From positions 1 through 55,132 of the IMG/VR virus record IMGVR_UViG_3300031369_000003: a stretch of DNA of 55,132 nt; one strand, given 5' to 3'. Origin of the DNA: a virus. Positions 22,489 to 29,265 of this stretch are shown in pieces (the stretch's first letter is position 1; each line of letters begins with the position of its first letter). Both the position numbers and the translations under genes were made by a program. The notes beneath the pieces were generated by a model. That model searched no databases and had not been told where the DNA came from. It saw only the letters and a program-made list of their open reading frames with translations.

Positions 22489-22643
22489 TATTCTGCCTCC
22501 TTGTTTAAATCATCAATCATTTCTAAAACTTCATTCAATACTAAAAGGCAGATAAACCCATAAGATTGATACAAGTCGGGGCCTTCTAATCGTTCTATTT
22601 TAGCCTTTATTTGTTCTTTGAGCTGTTGCAATTCATTCATCAT
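22488..22643 (-). CDS. Microprotein (51 aa)
   Basis: MMNELQQLKEQIKAKIERLE, then a more hydrophobic YQSYGFICLLVLNEVLEMI. GGAG upstream. Stop overlaps the next ATG (TAATG). Unknown. Confidence 0.55.
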   Translation of the reverse strand: MMNELQQLKEQIKAKIERLEGPDLYQSYGFICLLVLNEVLEMIDDLNKEAE

Positions 22644-22648
22644 TCTGC

Positions 22649-22861
22649 CTACTCCACCTCAAATTTGACTTCGTTCGGAAAACATTCTAATTTAATCCAT
22701 TCCGGGTCAGTGCCGGACTTGGGATGTTGGGAAAACGCTGGGCACCAAGGGCCACAGGGAGTGCCAACGCCGTTTTTAATGTTTTTAGGGCATAACAGGC
22801 GGTGGCTGTTTCTTGTTAAATATGTGATCCCGTTGTCGTTTTCGTCGATTTTTACTTTCAT
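22649..22861 (-). CDS. Cysteine-containing protein (70 aa)
   Basis: MKVKIDENDNGITYLTRNSH start, then LLCPKNIKNGVGTPCGPWCP: CP...CxxxC, a possible metal site. GGGGGG RBS inside the overlapping upstream microgene (GATGA). Unknown. Confidence 0.55.
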   Translation of the reverse strand: MKVKIDENDNGITYLTRNSHRLLCPKNIKNGVGTPCGPWCPAFSQHPKSGTDPEWIKLECFPNEVKFEVE

Positions 22862-22974
22862 CCCCCCACCCCCATCCGAATTAATAACCCGGTCAGATGT
22901 ATTACCCCATGCATCATTAACACCCCGGCAACTAGCATCAACAATGCCTCGATTCCTTCCCGATCAGTAATCAT
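22858..22974 (-). CDS. Membrane microprotein (38 aa)
   Basis: Hydrophobic core EALLMLVAGVLMMHGVIHLTGLLI split by charged ends. Both ends overlap neighbours by ATGA-type junctions. One or two membrane passes; unknown. Confidence 0.5.
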   Translation of the reverse strand: MITDREGIEALLMLVAGVLMMHGVIHLTGLLIRMGVGG

Positions 22975-23087
22975 AGCCACCGCCTCCGACCTGGAATGTA
23001 ACCTATAACCAATCCAAAAATGCGACATGACATTTGATAAACCGGGCCGGAAAATGTACGTCTTGCTTGAGCTATAAAGGTGATCAT
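22971..23087 (-). CDS. Microprotein (38 aa)
   Basis: MITFIAQARRTFSGPVYQMS then RIFGLVIGYIPGRRRW. Start directly follows the previous TAA (TAAATG). Basic with a short hydrophobic segment. Unknown. Confidence 0.45.
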   Translation of the reverse strand: MITFIAQARRTFSGPVYQMSCRIFGLVIGYIPGRRRWL

Positions 23088-23378
23088 TTACACAGCCTCC
23101 TTAGTAAGCCATTGGGCGAAATCTCGAATGAATTCAAATTCATAAACTTCACCATACAATTTAGCCGACATTAGCGCTTCTTCGAGCGTATAGTGTTCTC
23201 CATTTCGGTTATAATGCGAGTCACTCAAAGAGCACCAAATAAACGGATCACTCAATTCATTGCCCTGATGAAGTTTAAAAAGATTACCGTTATATTCTTT
23301 GAGCACATAAATACGGGATAGACTACACTCCCCAACTCTTACCTCATCTGTTCTGTCATCAAACATAACTCGTTTCAT
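23088..23378 (-). CDS. Hypothetical protein (96 aa)
   Basis: Soluble alpha/beta protein, LSRIYVLKEYNGNLFKLHQG then YTLEEALMSAKLYGEVYEFE. Typical of early phage genes of unknown role. TAATG junction upstream. Confidence 0.55.
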   Translation of the reverse strand: MKRVMFDDRTDEVRVGECSLSRIYVLKEYNGNLFKLHQGNELSDPFIWCSLSDSHYNRNGEHYTLEEALMSAKLYGEVYEFEFIRDFAQWLTKEAV

Positions 23379-23515
23379 TATATAGCCTCCCTATTCTCCC
23401 GGTACCATTGCCGGATTTTATTGTTCTCCGCCCGTTTCTCCCTGCGTTCCTGGAGCTGTAAGCTTGTCCATGGATCGCGCTTGCGGAGACGGCGTTTGCG
23501 GGATTTTGAGCGCAT
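23378..23515 (-). CDS. Highly basic microprotein (45 aa)
   Basis: AAGGAG RBS, ATG 23515. Arg/Lys-rich throughout (MRSKSRKRRLRKRDPW and ERREKRAENNKIRQWYRENR); predicted pI very high, so it probably binds nucleic acid or ribosomes. Stop overlaps the next ATG. Family unknown. Confidence 0.55.
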   Translation of the reverse strand: MRSKSRKRRLRKRDPWTSLQLQERREKRAENNKIRQWYRENREAI

Positions 23516-23535
23516 GGATAACACTCCTTACAAAT

Positions 23536-23748
23536 TTAATAGTTAAGCAAAATATCTTTATTTAAATCCTGCTGGATAAACTTAATAAGCATTTGTGATG
23601 TCATTTGGTTCAAGCAAATCAGCGTATCACTATCGCCATCCTTAAGCCTAATAACTATGCAATTATCGCTGTTGTAGCTAATTTGAGGGCGACCGTCGAA
23701 TTGACGTTTGGTTTGAGTAGCAGGGGTTCTTTGAATAACTTGAATCAT
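23536..23748 (-). CDS. Hypothetical protein (70 aa)
   Basis: Beta-strand pattern (QISYNSDNCIVIRLKDGDSD, then TLICLNQMTSQMLIKFIQQD). Unknown. ATGA-coupled to the upstream gene. Confidence 0.5.
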   Translation of the reverse strand: MIQVIQRTPATQTKRQFDGRPQISYNSDNCIVIRLKDGDSDTLICLNQMTSQMLIKFIQQDLNKDILLNY

Positions 23749-24017
23749 TGGGGCGCCTCCTCATCTGGGGTATAAGTGCAATATATTTTAATTTCATTCG
23801 GGAACGGTCTTAGTGTAGTTTCAAGCCAGTCAGTGGTTTCTCCGTCATCACCCTTGAAAAATTGGTGAACGATGCGGCTGTCAACTGTTTCCATGAGTTG
23901 TTTGGCTTGTGTTTCTGTACAAAAGTGCTGATGGATATCGATTGAAAAATCTTTAAATCCGATTTTTTCAAGGGTTTGGGTAAGTTCTTGAAACTTTGTG
24001 TTTAGCTCTGAGTTCAT
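23745..24017 (-). CDS. Hypothetical protein (90 aa)
   Basis: Start ATG 24017 with GAGGGG. Acidic helical protein (MNSELNTKFQELTQTLEKIG). Unknown. The longer frame from 24059 lacks an RBS. Confidence 0.5.
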   Translation of the reverse strand: MNSELNTKFQELTQTLEKIGFKDFSIDIHQHFCTETQAKQLMETVDSRIVHQFFKGDDGETTDWLETTLRPFPNEIKIYCTYTPDEEAPQ

Positions 24018-24052
24018 AATTTTCCCCTCGCTTTCCAAATTTCCGCAAACAA

Positions 24053-24211
24053 TTAACAAACTTGCGTTAATTTTGCAATGGCCTCACAATTTAACCGGAT
24101 CTGCTCGACATTTTTAATTTCGCGTTTTGATTCTTGCTTATTCCAACCTGCTAAAAGTTCAATTTGCTCGATTACTATTTTCTGGATGTACATTTGCTCT
24201 TTGGTTACCAT
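24053..24211 (-). CDS. Microprotein (52 aa)
   Basis: GGGGAGG RBS, ATG 24211; helical (VTKEQMYIQKIVIEQIELLA). Overlaps the tail of the upstream HTH gene by 53 bases in another frame. Unknown. Confidence 0.5.
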   Translation of the reverse strand: MVTKEQMYIQKIVIEQIELLAGWNKQESKREIKNVEQIRLNCEAIAKLTQVC

Positions 24212-24425
24212 TGTTTTCACCTCCCCTTATTCCGAATAATTCACAGAGACGGGATTTAATGATTTTATAAGGTATCCCCTCCCTGTAATAATGATATCCC
24301 TCTCTAATTTCGCCCATCGGAGTTTGCCCGGTATGAATCCATCTAGTAAAAGTAATCCTCCCTATTTTGACTAATTTTGCTGCTTGGGTAATTGAAATGA
24401 TTTCGGGAAAGTCATCGTAATTCAT
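24159..24425 (-). CDS. Excisionase-like HTH protein (88 aa)
   Basis: SITQAAKLVKIGRITFTRWI HTG is a MerR/Xis-type helix-turn-helix, followed by a YHYYREGIPYKIIKSRL wing-like segment. The Arg/Asn-rich tail is read inside the next gene. Position near the repressor/integrase end makes it the best candidate for an excisionase or early regulator. Confidence 0.65.
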   Translation of the reverse strand: MNYDDFPEIISITQAAKLVKIGRITFTRWIHTGQTPMGEIREGYHYYREGIPYKIIKSRLCELFGIRGGENNGNQRANVHPENSNRAN

Positions 24426-24436
24426 GAGAAACCTCC

Positions 24437-25180
24437 TTAAGCCACATACTTAACTAACATTTCTTTGATGATTGAGGTGTAAATTTCTTTAAGCTTTGGA
24501 TCTGCCTCGATTACATCTAGCTTACAAAGATTATCAATTTTGCCCTTTGTTGCCCCGGCCAACTCGTAGCGCCGTCGAAGGTTAGAAAGTCTAACCGATA
24601 GATCACAATGTGCCCGAGCTTCCAAAATTTCATAGCTTGTCCGACCTGCAATTTGATAAATGTTTTCCTTAACCGTGGTTTTCATGGTTTGAGCTACTTT
24701 CCGCAGGTTTTCGCTTGCCCACTTACGCCAATTATCATCCCGGCCAATGATGGTTTCTTTGATGGTTGTTAAGGTTGATTCGGTTTGTTCGACCCTCGAT
24801 TCGATTTGTTGTTGCCTTAACTCGATACTAATTAAGGCTTGTAATTGAGGGCTTAGAGTTTGAATGACTGGTTGTTTGATTTCCTGTTCCATCTTATTAA
24901 AGGCTTTTATGTAGTCCTCTTTGAATTGTGCCGCCTTTGACCCAGTAAAACCCATTGCTAAAAAAGTAAAGCCGTCGCGGGTTAGTTCAAACATAGGAAG
25001 AGTTCTACCGGTTGAGTCGGTATATTCACTGGGCCGAAAATTCGTCTGAGTGAATTCCTCACTGCATTCAAGATTTCTAACTGCTTCAATAATATGTTTG
25101 TGAAGTTTTTCAAACACTTCTGCCACTTTTAGTGAAGTGGTGATCACTTTTCCGCTTTGAACCGTTACTAAATCGTCCAT
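24437..25180 (-). CDS. Rha-family phage regulator with ORF6C C-terminal domain
   Basis: 247 residues. N-terminal pRha domain (LVTVQSGKVITTSLKVAEVF EKLHKHIIEAVRNL; then FELTRDGFTFLAMGFTGSKA) followed by a helical ORF6C-type domain (QTMKTTVKENIYQIAGRTSY ... RLSNLRRRYELAGATKGKID). Proteins of this type are antirepressors or host-response regulators in temperate phages. It lies one gene behind the Cro-like gene under PR. Confidence 0.88.
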   Translation of the reverse strand: MDDLVTVQSGKVITTSLKVAEVFEKLHKHIIEAVRNLECSEEFTQTNFRPSEYTDSTGRTLPMFELTRDGFTFLAMGFTGSKAAQFKEDYIKAFNKMEQEIKQPVIQTLSPQLQALISIELRQQQIESRVEQTESTLTTIKETIIGRDDNWRKWASENLRKVAQTMKTTVKENIYQIAGRTSYEILEARAHCDLSVRLSNLRRRYELAGATKGKIDNLCKLDVIEADPKLKEIYTSIIKEMLVKYVA

Positions 25181-25218
25181 TTTATCGACCTCCTGTCAAC
25201 TTGATTTTAAATCAACAT

Positions 25219-25407
25219 TCAAGGTAAAAAAATAGTGTTGGGAGTTTTCTTTAATGCTTTACAAATTTCAAGCGCCGTTTCGAGTCTTAACCCGCGATCA
25301 CCTTTTTCGACTTTCCTAATATAATCAGGAGATAAGCCCACCACCTGCGCCAAGTCATTTATGCTCATTCGTGATTGTTCTCGGTAGTACTTAATTCTGT
25401 TTGTCAT
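25219..25407 (-). CDS. Cro-like XRE-family repressor (62 aa)
   Basis: Compact HTH_3 domain: MSINDLAQVVGLSPDYIRKV EKGDRG, and a short C-terminal helix. Size and position opposite the CI-like gene make this the Cro equivalent. It is driven by the promoter at 25452-25480 and should bind the palindrome at 25493-25517. Confidence 0.85.
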   Translation of the reverse strand: MTNRIKYYREQSRMSINDLAQVVGLSPDYIRKVEKGDRGLRLETALEICKALKKTPNTIFLP

Positions 25408-25451
25408 TTAATACCACCTCCTGCCTGTATTTTATTTTTGACTACATGAAT

Positions 25452-25480
25452 AATATATCACATACCGGACGTCTAATCAA
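25452..25480 (-). promoter_or_regulatory. Early (PR-like) promoter
   Basis: Minus strand -35 TTGATT (25475-25480), 17-base spacer, -10 TATATT (25452-25457). It drives the Cro-like gene and the early operon. Confidence 0.75.
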
Positions 25481-25492
25481 GCGATTTACAAT

Positions 25493-25517
25493 AATATATG
25501 ACGTTTCGTCACATATT
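25493..25517. promoter_or_regulatory. Operator palindrome between the divergent repressor promoters
   Basis: Near-perfect inverted repeat: AATATATGACG / CGTCACATATT around TTT. A related half-site GACGTC lies in the PR spacer (25469-25474). Expected CI/Cro binding site. Confidence 0.75.
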
Positions 25518-25543
25518 ATTTTAAAATACTTGATAGATTATCA

Positions 25544-25572
25544 TTTACAAATACTCCAAGTCTTGATATAAT
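25544..25572 (+). promoter_or_regulatory. Repressor (PRM-like) promoter
   Basis: -35 TTTACA (25544-25549), 17-base spacer, -10 TATAAT (25567-25572), followed by the RBS AAGGTGA of the repressor gene. Confidence 0.8.
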
Positions 25573-25594
25573 CATACCGGAAGAAGGTGATGTA

Positions 25595-25960
25595 TTGAAA
25601 AGCGAATTTTGTAAAAGATTGAAAAAACTAAGAAAGGAAAAAGAGTTAACACAAAATGATATTTCGAATTTTCTTGGGCTCGCTTCTTATACAACGATTT
25701 CGAAATGGGAAAAGGGAGTCAATGATCCGCCGATTGAATTATGTGTGAAGCTGGCTGAATTTTTTAAAGTTTCTTTAAATTATTTAGTTGGTGAATCCAA
25801 TCAGCGGCAAGAAGATTCCGAGCTAGAAAAAGTTCCGGTTACGGTTTTTACCCAATCCGACGTAACCCTGATCCAGCGATTTCATACCATGTCATCAATC
25901 GGTCAAAAAATGATTCTTGACATGATGGACAGTATAGAAAAAATGGAGAAGCGGAACTGA
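25595..25960 (+). CDS. CI-like lysogeny repressor, XRE family (121 aa)
   Basis: TTG start with AAGGTGA RBS. N-terminal HTH (LTQNDISNFLGLASYTTISK WEKG) is followed by a C-terminal helix region (TLIQRFHTMSSIGQKMILDM) for dimerisation. It lacks an S24/LexA peptidase domain, so induction would need an antirepressor (the Rha/ORF6C protein is a candidate) rather than RecA-driven self-cleavage. A terminator follows at once. Confidence 0.88.
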   Translation: MKSEFCKRLKKLRKEKELTQNDISNFLGLASYTTISKWEKGVNDPPIELCVKLAEFFKVSLNYLVGESNQRQEDSELEKVPVTVFTQSDVTLIQRFHTMSSIGQKMILDMMDSIEKMEKRN

Positions 25961-25967
25961 CAACAAC

Positions 25968-25990
25968 AAGATGGTGAAAGCCATCTTTTT
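25968..25990 (+). terminator. Repressor-gene terminator
   Basis: AAGATGG / CCATCTT stem followed by TTTTT. Confidence 0.85.
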
Positions 25991-26052
25991 ACATATAATA
26001 AATTTAAGAAAGGGAGCGAAGATAGTATGAATCTAAAACCGGATTTGTTCGC

Positions 26053-26181
26053 ATGAATTTTTGGATAATTTTAATAGCGGGATTTATTATTGGTGTCTTT
26101 ACTGTGTTTTTCGTTTTGGGAATATGTTCTATTGTGATAGAACATCGCAGCAGAAAAAGAAGCAAATTAAATAGAAGGTGA
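26053..26181 (+). CDS. Membrane microprotein upstream of integrase (42 aa)
   Basis: One N-terminal membrane span (MNFWIILIAGFIIGVFTVFF) followed by a strongly basic tail (EHRSRKRSKLNRR). Its ATG overlaps the stop of a 9-codon leader frame (26027-26056, RBS GGGAG), so translation could be coupled. It ends 4 bases before the integrase GTG. Possibly a lysogenic membrane factor; unknown. Confidence 0.55.
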   Translation: MNFWIILIAGFIIGVFTVFFVLGICSIVIEHRSRKRSKLNRR

Positions 26182-26185
26182 TTTT

Positions 26186-27343
26186 GTGAAAGGTTATAAA
26201 CAAAAACGAGGAAAAAATTCGTATAGGCTCGCCGTCTACGTTGGGCTTAAGCCGGATGGAACAAGCGATTACATCAAAGAAACGATTCACGGTAGCAATA
26301 AAGAGGCAGACAAACGGCTTGCAGCAATGGCAACCGAAAACGACAGGGGCGAATATACTGCGCCCACGAAACAGACATTTGGTGAATATCTGCTCACGTG
26401 GCTAGAATATATCAAAGGGCAAGTATCTGAAGGGACATACGAAAACTACTATGGATATTATAAAAACCATATCAAGAATGACTTAATTAGCCGAGTAAAT
26501 ATTGCCAAATTAACCGCTTTTGATTTACAAAAATTTGTTAGTAAGCTTGCCAAAAGCAAGACATTAGTCAAATATAGACCAAACAATATAATATCGCCAA
26601 AAACTGTCAAAGAAATTTTATGCATGATTAAAACGGCGCTCAAGCAAGCTTGTATATGGCAAATAATCAAAGATAACCCGTCACAATATGTCACGCCTCC
26701 AAAATCAGTCAAATACCATGCTAAAGTTTTTGACGATGAAGAAATCGTTAAATTTTTAGAAGCGGCTGAAAATGATAGGTTTTATTTTTTATTTTTGATA
26801 GCCATTTATTTAGGGCTTAGGAAAGGGGAAATTCGGGGCTTACGTTGGCAGGATATAGACACAAGCAAATGTAAATTAACGGTCGCGCAATCGGTAAGAC
26901 GGGGCGGCTATGAATCTCGATACAAAGACCCTAAGACTGAAAACAGTAATAGCACTCTGCCATTTGAAGAATGGATGGTACCATTATTTTTAAAACAAAA
27001 AGCGGCAGTTAATATAATGAAATTAAAATACGGGAGTCATTGGAACGATAACGATTTAGTTTTTCCATCTATAACGGGAAACCCAACCAACGTAAATGTA
27101 TTGACAAAACATTTTTGCGATATAATGGATAAGGCGGGGCTAGAACATATCAGATTCCATGATTTAAGGCATTCGTGCGCCACATTATTATTAACCGCTA
27201 ACGTCCACCCTAAAGTAGTACAGGAACGCCTCAGACACGCCACGATGGGAACAACGATGGATCTATACAGCCATGTTATTCCAAAAGTCCAAGAAGAAGC
27301 AAACCGGACTATGAGTAAAATATTAAATATAAAAAGTAAATAG
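26186..27343 (+). CDS. int: Tyrosine recombinase integrase
   Basis: 385 residues. AP2-like arm-binding N-terminus (KRGKNSYRLAVYVGLKPDG), a SAM-like core-binding domain (about 63-170) and a catalytic domain with R212 (LGLRKGE), HDLRH (R328), H351 (RLRHATMG) and nucleophile Y361 (DLYSHV). All catalytic residues are present. GTG start with GAAGGTG. attP with 12-bp arm repeats lies just downstream, the standard int-attP order. Confidence 0.95.
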   Translation: MKGYKQKRGKNSYRLAVYVGLKPDGTSDYIKETIHGSNKEADKRLAAMATENDRGEYTAPTKQTFGEYLLTWLEYIKGQVSEGTYENYYGYYKNHIKNDLISRVNIAKLTAFDLQKFVSKLAKSKTLVKYRPNNIISPKTVKEILCMIKTALKQACIWQIIKDNPSQYVTPPKSVKYHAKVFDDEEIVKFLEAAENDRFYFLFLIAIYLGLRKGEIRGLRWQDIDTSKCKLTVAQSVRRGGYESRYKDPKTENSNSTLPFEEWMVPLFLKQKAAVNIMKLKYGSHWNDNDLVFPSITGNPTNVNVLTKHFCDIMDKAGLEHIRFHDLRHSCATLLLTANVHPKVVQERLRHATMGTTMDLYSHVIPKVQEEANRTMSKILNIKSK

Positions 27344-27353
27344 CAAAACAGAA

Positions 27354-27377
27354 AACCGCTTATAACAGCGGTTTTTT
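27354..27377 (+). terminator. Integrase terminator
   Basis: AACCGCT / AGCGGTT stem with a 6-base loop followed by TTTT(T). Confidence 0.85.
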
Positions 27378-27382
27378 AGTTG

Positions 27383-27406
27383 CATGACCAATTTCATGAC
27401 CAATTT
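27383..27406. repeat. 12-bp tandem repeat, integrase arm-type sites
   Basis: Two perfect adjacent copies of CATGACCAATTT between the integrase terminator and the tRNA-like core. Paired arm-type sites of this kind flank attP cores of AP2-type integrases. Weaker TGTTCTA repeats lie on the far side (27496-27513). Confidence 0.75.
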
Positions 27407-27450
27407 TGTTTTTTTTAAATATTTTTTGCTTGTCTAGCTGGTGTTATAAA

Positions 27451-27475
27451 TGGTGCGGGTAACAGGAATCGAATA
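27451..27475 (-). other. attP: attP core matching a tRNA 3' end
   Basis: Read on the minus strand: T-loop TTCGATT, T-stem half CCTGT, acceptor half TACCCGC, then A-CCA. Only the 3' end is tRNA-like; sequence beyond (27476 onward) does not form a tRNA body. Tyrosine integrases commonly use such a segment to restore the host tRNA on integration. The acceptor implies a host tRNA beginning GCGGGTA; with A73 a tRNA-Leu is plausible but not certain. Confidence 0.8.
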
Positions 27476-27537
27476 TGAGACCGATATTATTTATATTGTT
27501 CTAGTCTGTTCTAAAATGTTTGTTATGCAGGGATTTA

Positions 27538-27726
27538 TTAAAACAACTCTTTTATTTTGTTCCAAACAGTTCTAATTAATTCCGCTTTTTCATAACCAAC
27601 CCATGACCGGTTATTTTTTTGCTCTTCCTTATAAATTAAGTTTTCCTTCCGCACAGTCAAACCTTTTATTAGCAAGTGCATCAAATAGAGCGTTTTGTTT
27701 ATTAAGTTTATTTCGTATTTAAACAT
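27538..27726 (-). CDS. Small basic protein next to attP (62 aa)
   Basis: AAGGAGG RBS 6 bases before ATG. Basic and helical (MFKYEINLINKTLYLMHLLI KGL, later AELIRTVWNKIKELF). Unrecognised. It appears to be expressed from the operator-flanked promoter at 27946-27974, through a ~210-base leader that is antisense to a plus-strand small RNA. Confidence 0.6.
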   Translation of the reverse strand: MFKYEINLINKTLYLMHLLIKGLTVRKENLIYKEEQKNNRSWVGYEKAELIRTVWNKIKELF

Positions 27727-27802
27727 TACTTTCCTCCTTGTTTTTTAATAAACTGCCCGCAAAGATCCGCTCCAAAAACCGATCTGCAATTGTTAAATTC
27801 AC
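27719..27802 (-). CDS. Possible leader microprotein (27 aa)
   Basis: GTG 27802 (AAGGA 5 bases upstream) or ATG 27808 in the same frame. Peptide MNLTIADRFLERIFAGSLLK ends in an acidic tail and overlaps the next start by 8 bases. It may couple translation of the 27726 gene. Confidence 0.4.
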   Translation of the reverse strand: MNLTIADRFLERIFAGSLLKNKEESNV

Positions 27803-27837
27803 CTCCATCCTTTTTTGTTAATAATCACAAAATAAAC

Positions 27838-27866
27838 TTGACATAAATATATATATAAAGTAAAAT
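27838..27866 (+). promoter_or_regulatory. Consensus promoter of small RNA 1
   Basis: -35 TTGACA (perfect), 17-base spacer, -10 TAAAAT. No gene follows on the plus strand before the terminator at 27893-27927. Confidence 0.85.
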
Positions 27867-27872
27867 AATGGA

Positions 27873-27928
27873 GCTCGTGTAATTTTTATATAAAGCCTTT
27901 CTAGCACTTTGGGGAAGGCTTCTTTTTT
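27873..27928 (+). ncRNA. Candidate small RNA 1 (~56 nt)
   Basis: Begins 7 bases after the -10 of a consensus promoter and ends in AAGCCTT / AAGGCTT stem followed by C and six T residues (27893-27927). No open frame fits. It lies antisense to the 5' leader of the minus-strand gene at 27538-27726, a layout typical of antisense control. Confidence 0.65.
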
Positions 27929-27931
27929 GAT

Positions 27932-27974
27932 TTGTTAACAATCTCATTATACTACCATAACATTTTGTTAACAA
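27932..27974 (-). promoter_or_regulatory. Promoter framed by two TTGTTAACAA palindromes
   Basis: Minus strand -35 TTGTTA (27969-27974), 17-base spacer, -10 TATAAT (27946-27951). Identical 10-bp palindromes TTGTTAACAA lie over the -35 (27965-27974) and just past the -10 (27932-27941), 33 bases apart (about three helical turns), ideal for cooperative repression. Confidence 0.8.
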
Positions 27975-28035
27975 GCGGGAATATTATTGTCAACTAGAGA
28001 AGGGTTTTAGGTTGGCATTAAAGAATTAAAGTGGA

Positions 28036-28059
28036 AAATAAAAAGAGCCGTCAGGCTCC
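28036..28059 (-). terminator. Terminator of the 18-gene accessory operon
   Basis: Minus strand GAGCC / GGCTC stem followed by TTTTTATTTT, just after the stop of the last gene. Confidence 0.85.
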
Positions 28060-28070
28060 TTACCGACCGT

Positions 28071-28313
28071 TTATTGATCTCCCCATTCGCAAGGGAAAAA
28101 ATATCGCTTGCAAATAGGGCAACGCTTTTGCTTGTTCCCGGCTTTAATTTGGGATTCCACAAAATCACTCCAACCATTGTAAGAAGGTTTTACAGGTCTG
28201 TGCCAAGAGCAGCAACCATCAATTTCGCCGTTGTATTCTACCCATTCACCATTTTTTAATTTTGCTTTGGTTCCGGTCGTCAGACTCATAAAGACGGGGC
28301 TTTCGTTATTCAT
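28071..28313 (-). CDS. Zinc-ribbon protein (80 aa)
   Basis: ATG 28313 with GGAGGT. GCCSWHRP and CPICKRYFFPC form a probable zinc site. Last gene of the accessory operon. Unrecognised. Confidence 0.55.
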   Translation of the reverse strand: MNNESPVFMSLTTGTKAKLKNGEWVEYNGEIDGCCSWHRPVKPSYNGWSDFVESQIKAGNKQKRCPICKRYFFPCEWGDQ

Positions 28314-28699
28314 TTTTTTACCTCCAAACAAGCTAACAAAAAAGCTTTTGTTCGCTGCTCAGGAGTAGCATGGATACAATTCCAAAAGTCTAATTTTAAC
28401 CCTTCCATTTGGCAACAAATTGCATCAAGCTCGTCGCAATATTTTCCTTGAATTCCCATTTCCTTGACCTTTTCTTCGAGTAGGAGAGCATCCCGAATAT
28501 CTTCGGCAGGGTTCCACTTTTCAGCAATACCCTTATTGACTATTATTACATTGCCTTTATCATTTACAAAATAAGTTAAGCCAGACGCATTAACCGCCTC
28601 ATCAAGTTTCAAGCTTTCTAAATATTCAATTCCGACAAATGGCGCAGTCTGCCAATTCAACCACTCCGGCGATCCATTTGAAATTTCTCCTCTAGTCAT
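28310..28699 (-). CDS. Hypothetical protein (129 aa)
   Basis: Acidic alpha/beta protein with a central VNDKGNVIIVNKGIAEKW and a helical C-terminus (HATPEQRTKAFLLACLEVKK). Largest protein of the accessory operon besides YopX-like. Unrecognised. Overlaps both neighbours. Confidence 0.55.
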   Translation of the reverse strand: MTRGEISNGSPEWLNWQTAPFVGIEYLESLKLDEAVNASGLTYFVNDKGNVIIVNKGIAEKWNPAEDIRDALLLEEKVKEMGIQGKYCDELDAICCQMEGLKLDFWNCIHATPEQRTKAFLLACLEVKK

Positions 28700-28847
28700 G
28701 AATCCTCCTAACTTGCCCTATTACATCCTCTAAAGCGTCATTATATCCTTTGCAATATGCCGCTTCTTTATCGTCGTCCGGAATATTCTCGTCCAATGGC
28801 GAAGGTTCTAAATTATTGATTTTTGATAAAATTTCCTCACGGGTCAT
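28692..28847 (-). CDS. Acidic microprotein (51 aa)
   Basis: MTREEILSKINNLEPSPLDE then NIPDDDKEAAYCKGYNDALE. Start and stop overlap neighbours (ATGA-type). KGYNDAL is a common end motif of short phage proteins. Unknown. Confidence 0.55.
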   Translation of the reverse strand: MTREEILSKINNLEPSPLDENIPDDDKEAAYCKGYNDALEDVIGQVRRIHD

Positions 28848-29086
28848 GTCTCTTCCTCCGTTTCTTCATGCATTAATTCCATTAGTTCGGCATGCTCTTC
28901 CATTCCTATTTTATCATCAACTATATCAATGATCTCTAAGCAATTCATCCTACAGTATATCAGTGCATTCCCTTTAGTATCAAATGATGCAAGCCACATT
29001 TCTTCATCTTCGGTATCAACTATAGCCCATAACCATTCTCCGGTTTCGTTGGTGTGGTGTAATATTATCTTTTTCCATTCAATCAT
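28844..29086 (-). CDS. Acidic protein (80 aa)
   Basis: ATG 29086 (GGAGG); MIEWKKIILHHTNETGEWLW then AIVDTEDEEMWLASFDTKGN, with a Glu-rich C-terminus (HEETEEET). Unknown; charge suggests a DNA-mimic-like surface but this is speculation. Confidence 0.5.
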   Translation of the reverse strand: MIEWKKIILHHTNETGEWLWAIVDTEDEEMWLASFDTKGNALIYCRMNCLEIIDIVDDKIGMEEHAELMELMHEETEEET

Positions 29087-29087
29087 G

Positions 29088-29264
29088 TCAATCCTCCTTC
29101 TCACACCAACATTCGTTGTCGGCGCATAGCGTCCCATATTCCTTATATTCGGTTTCATTGCCACAAGTAGAACATTTTACCATCTTATCAATAATAGCGT
29201 TATTCTTTTCCCATTGTTCGACCGTTTTCCCAGTCATGCATTCAATGATTTTTTCCTTAGCCAC
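29088..29264 (-). CDS. Zinc-ribbon microprotein, GTG start (58 aa)
   Basis: GGAGAGG RBS. Pattern CSTCGNETEYKEYGTLCADN ECWC gives C-x2-C...C...C-x-C. It continues the overlapping chain. Unknown. Confidence 0.55.
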   Translation of the reverse strand: MAKEKIIECMTGKTVEQWEKNNAIIDKMVKCSTCGNETEYKEYGTLCADNECWCEKED

Positions 29265-29265
29265 G

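Noticed and set aside
27430-27480. Complete tRNA gene
   Set aside because: Only T-loop, T-stem half and acceptor/CCA end match; no anticodon or D arm can be formed, so it is an att core.
29087-29164. Longer N-terminus of the 28844 gene
   Set aside because: It overlaps a zinc-ribbon microgene in another frame, and the ATG at 29086 has a GGAGG site.
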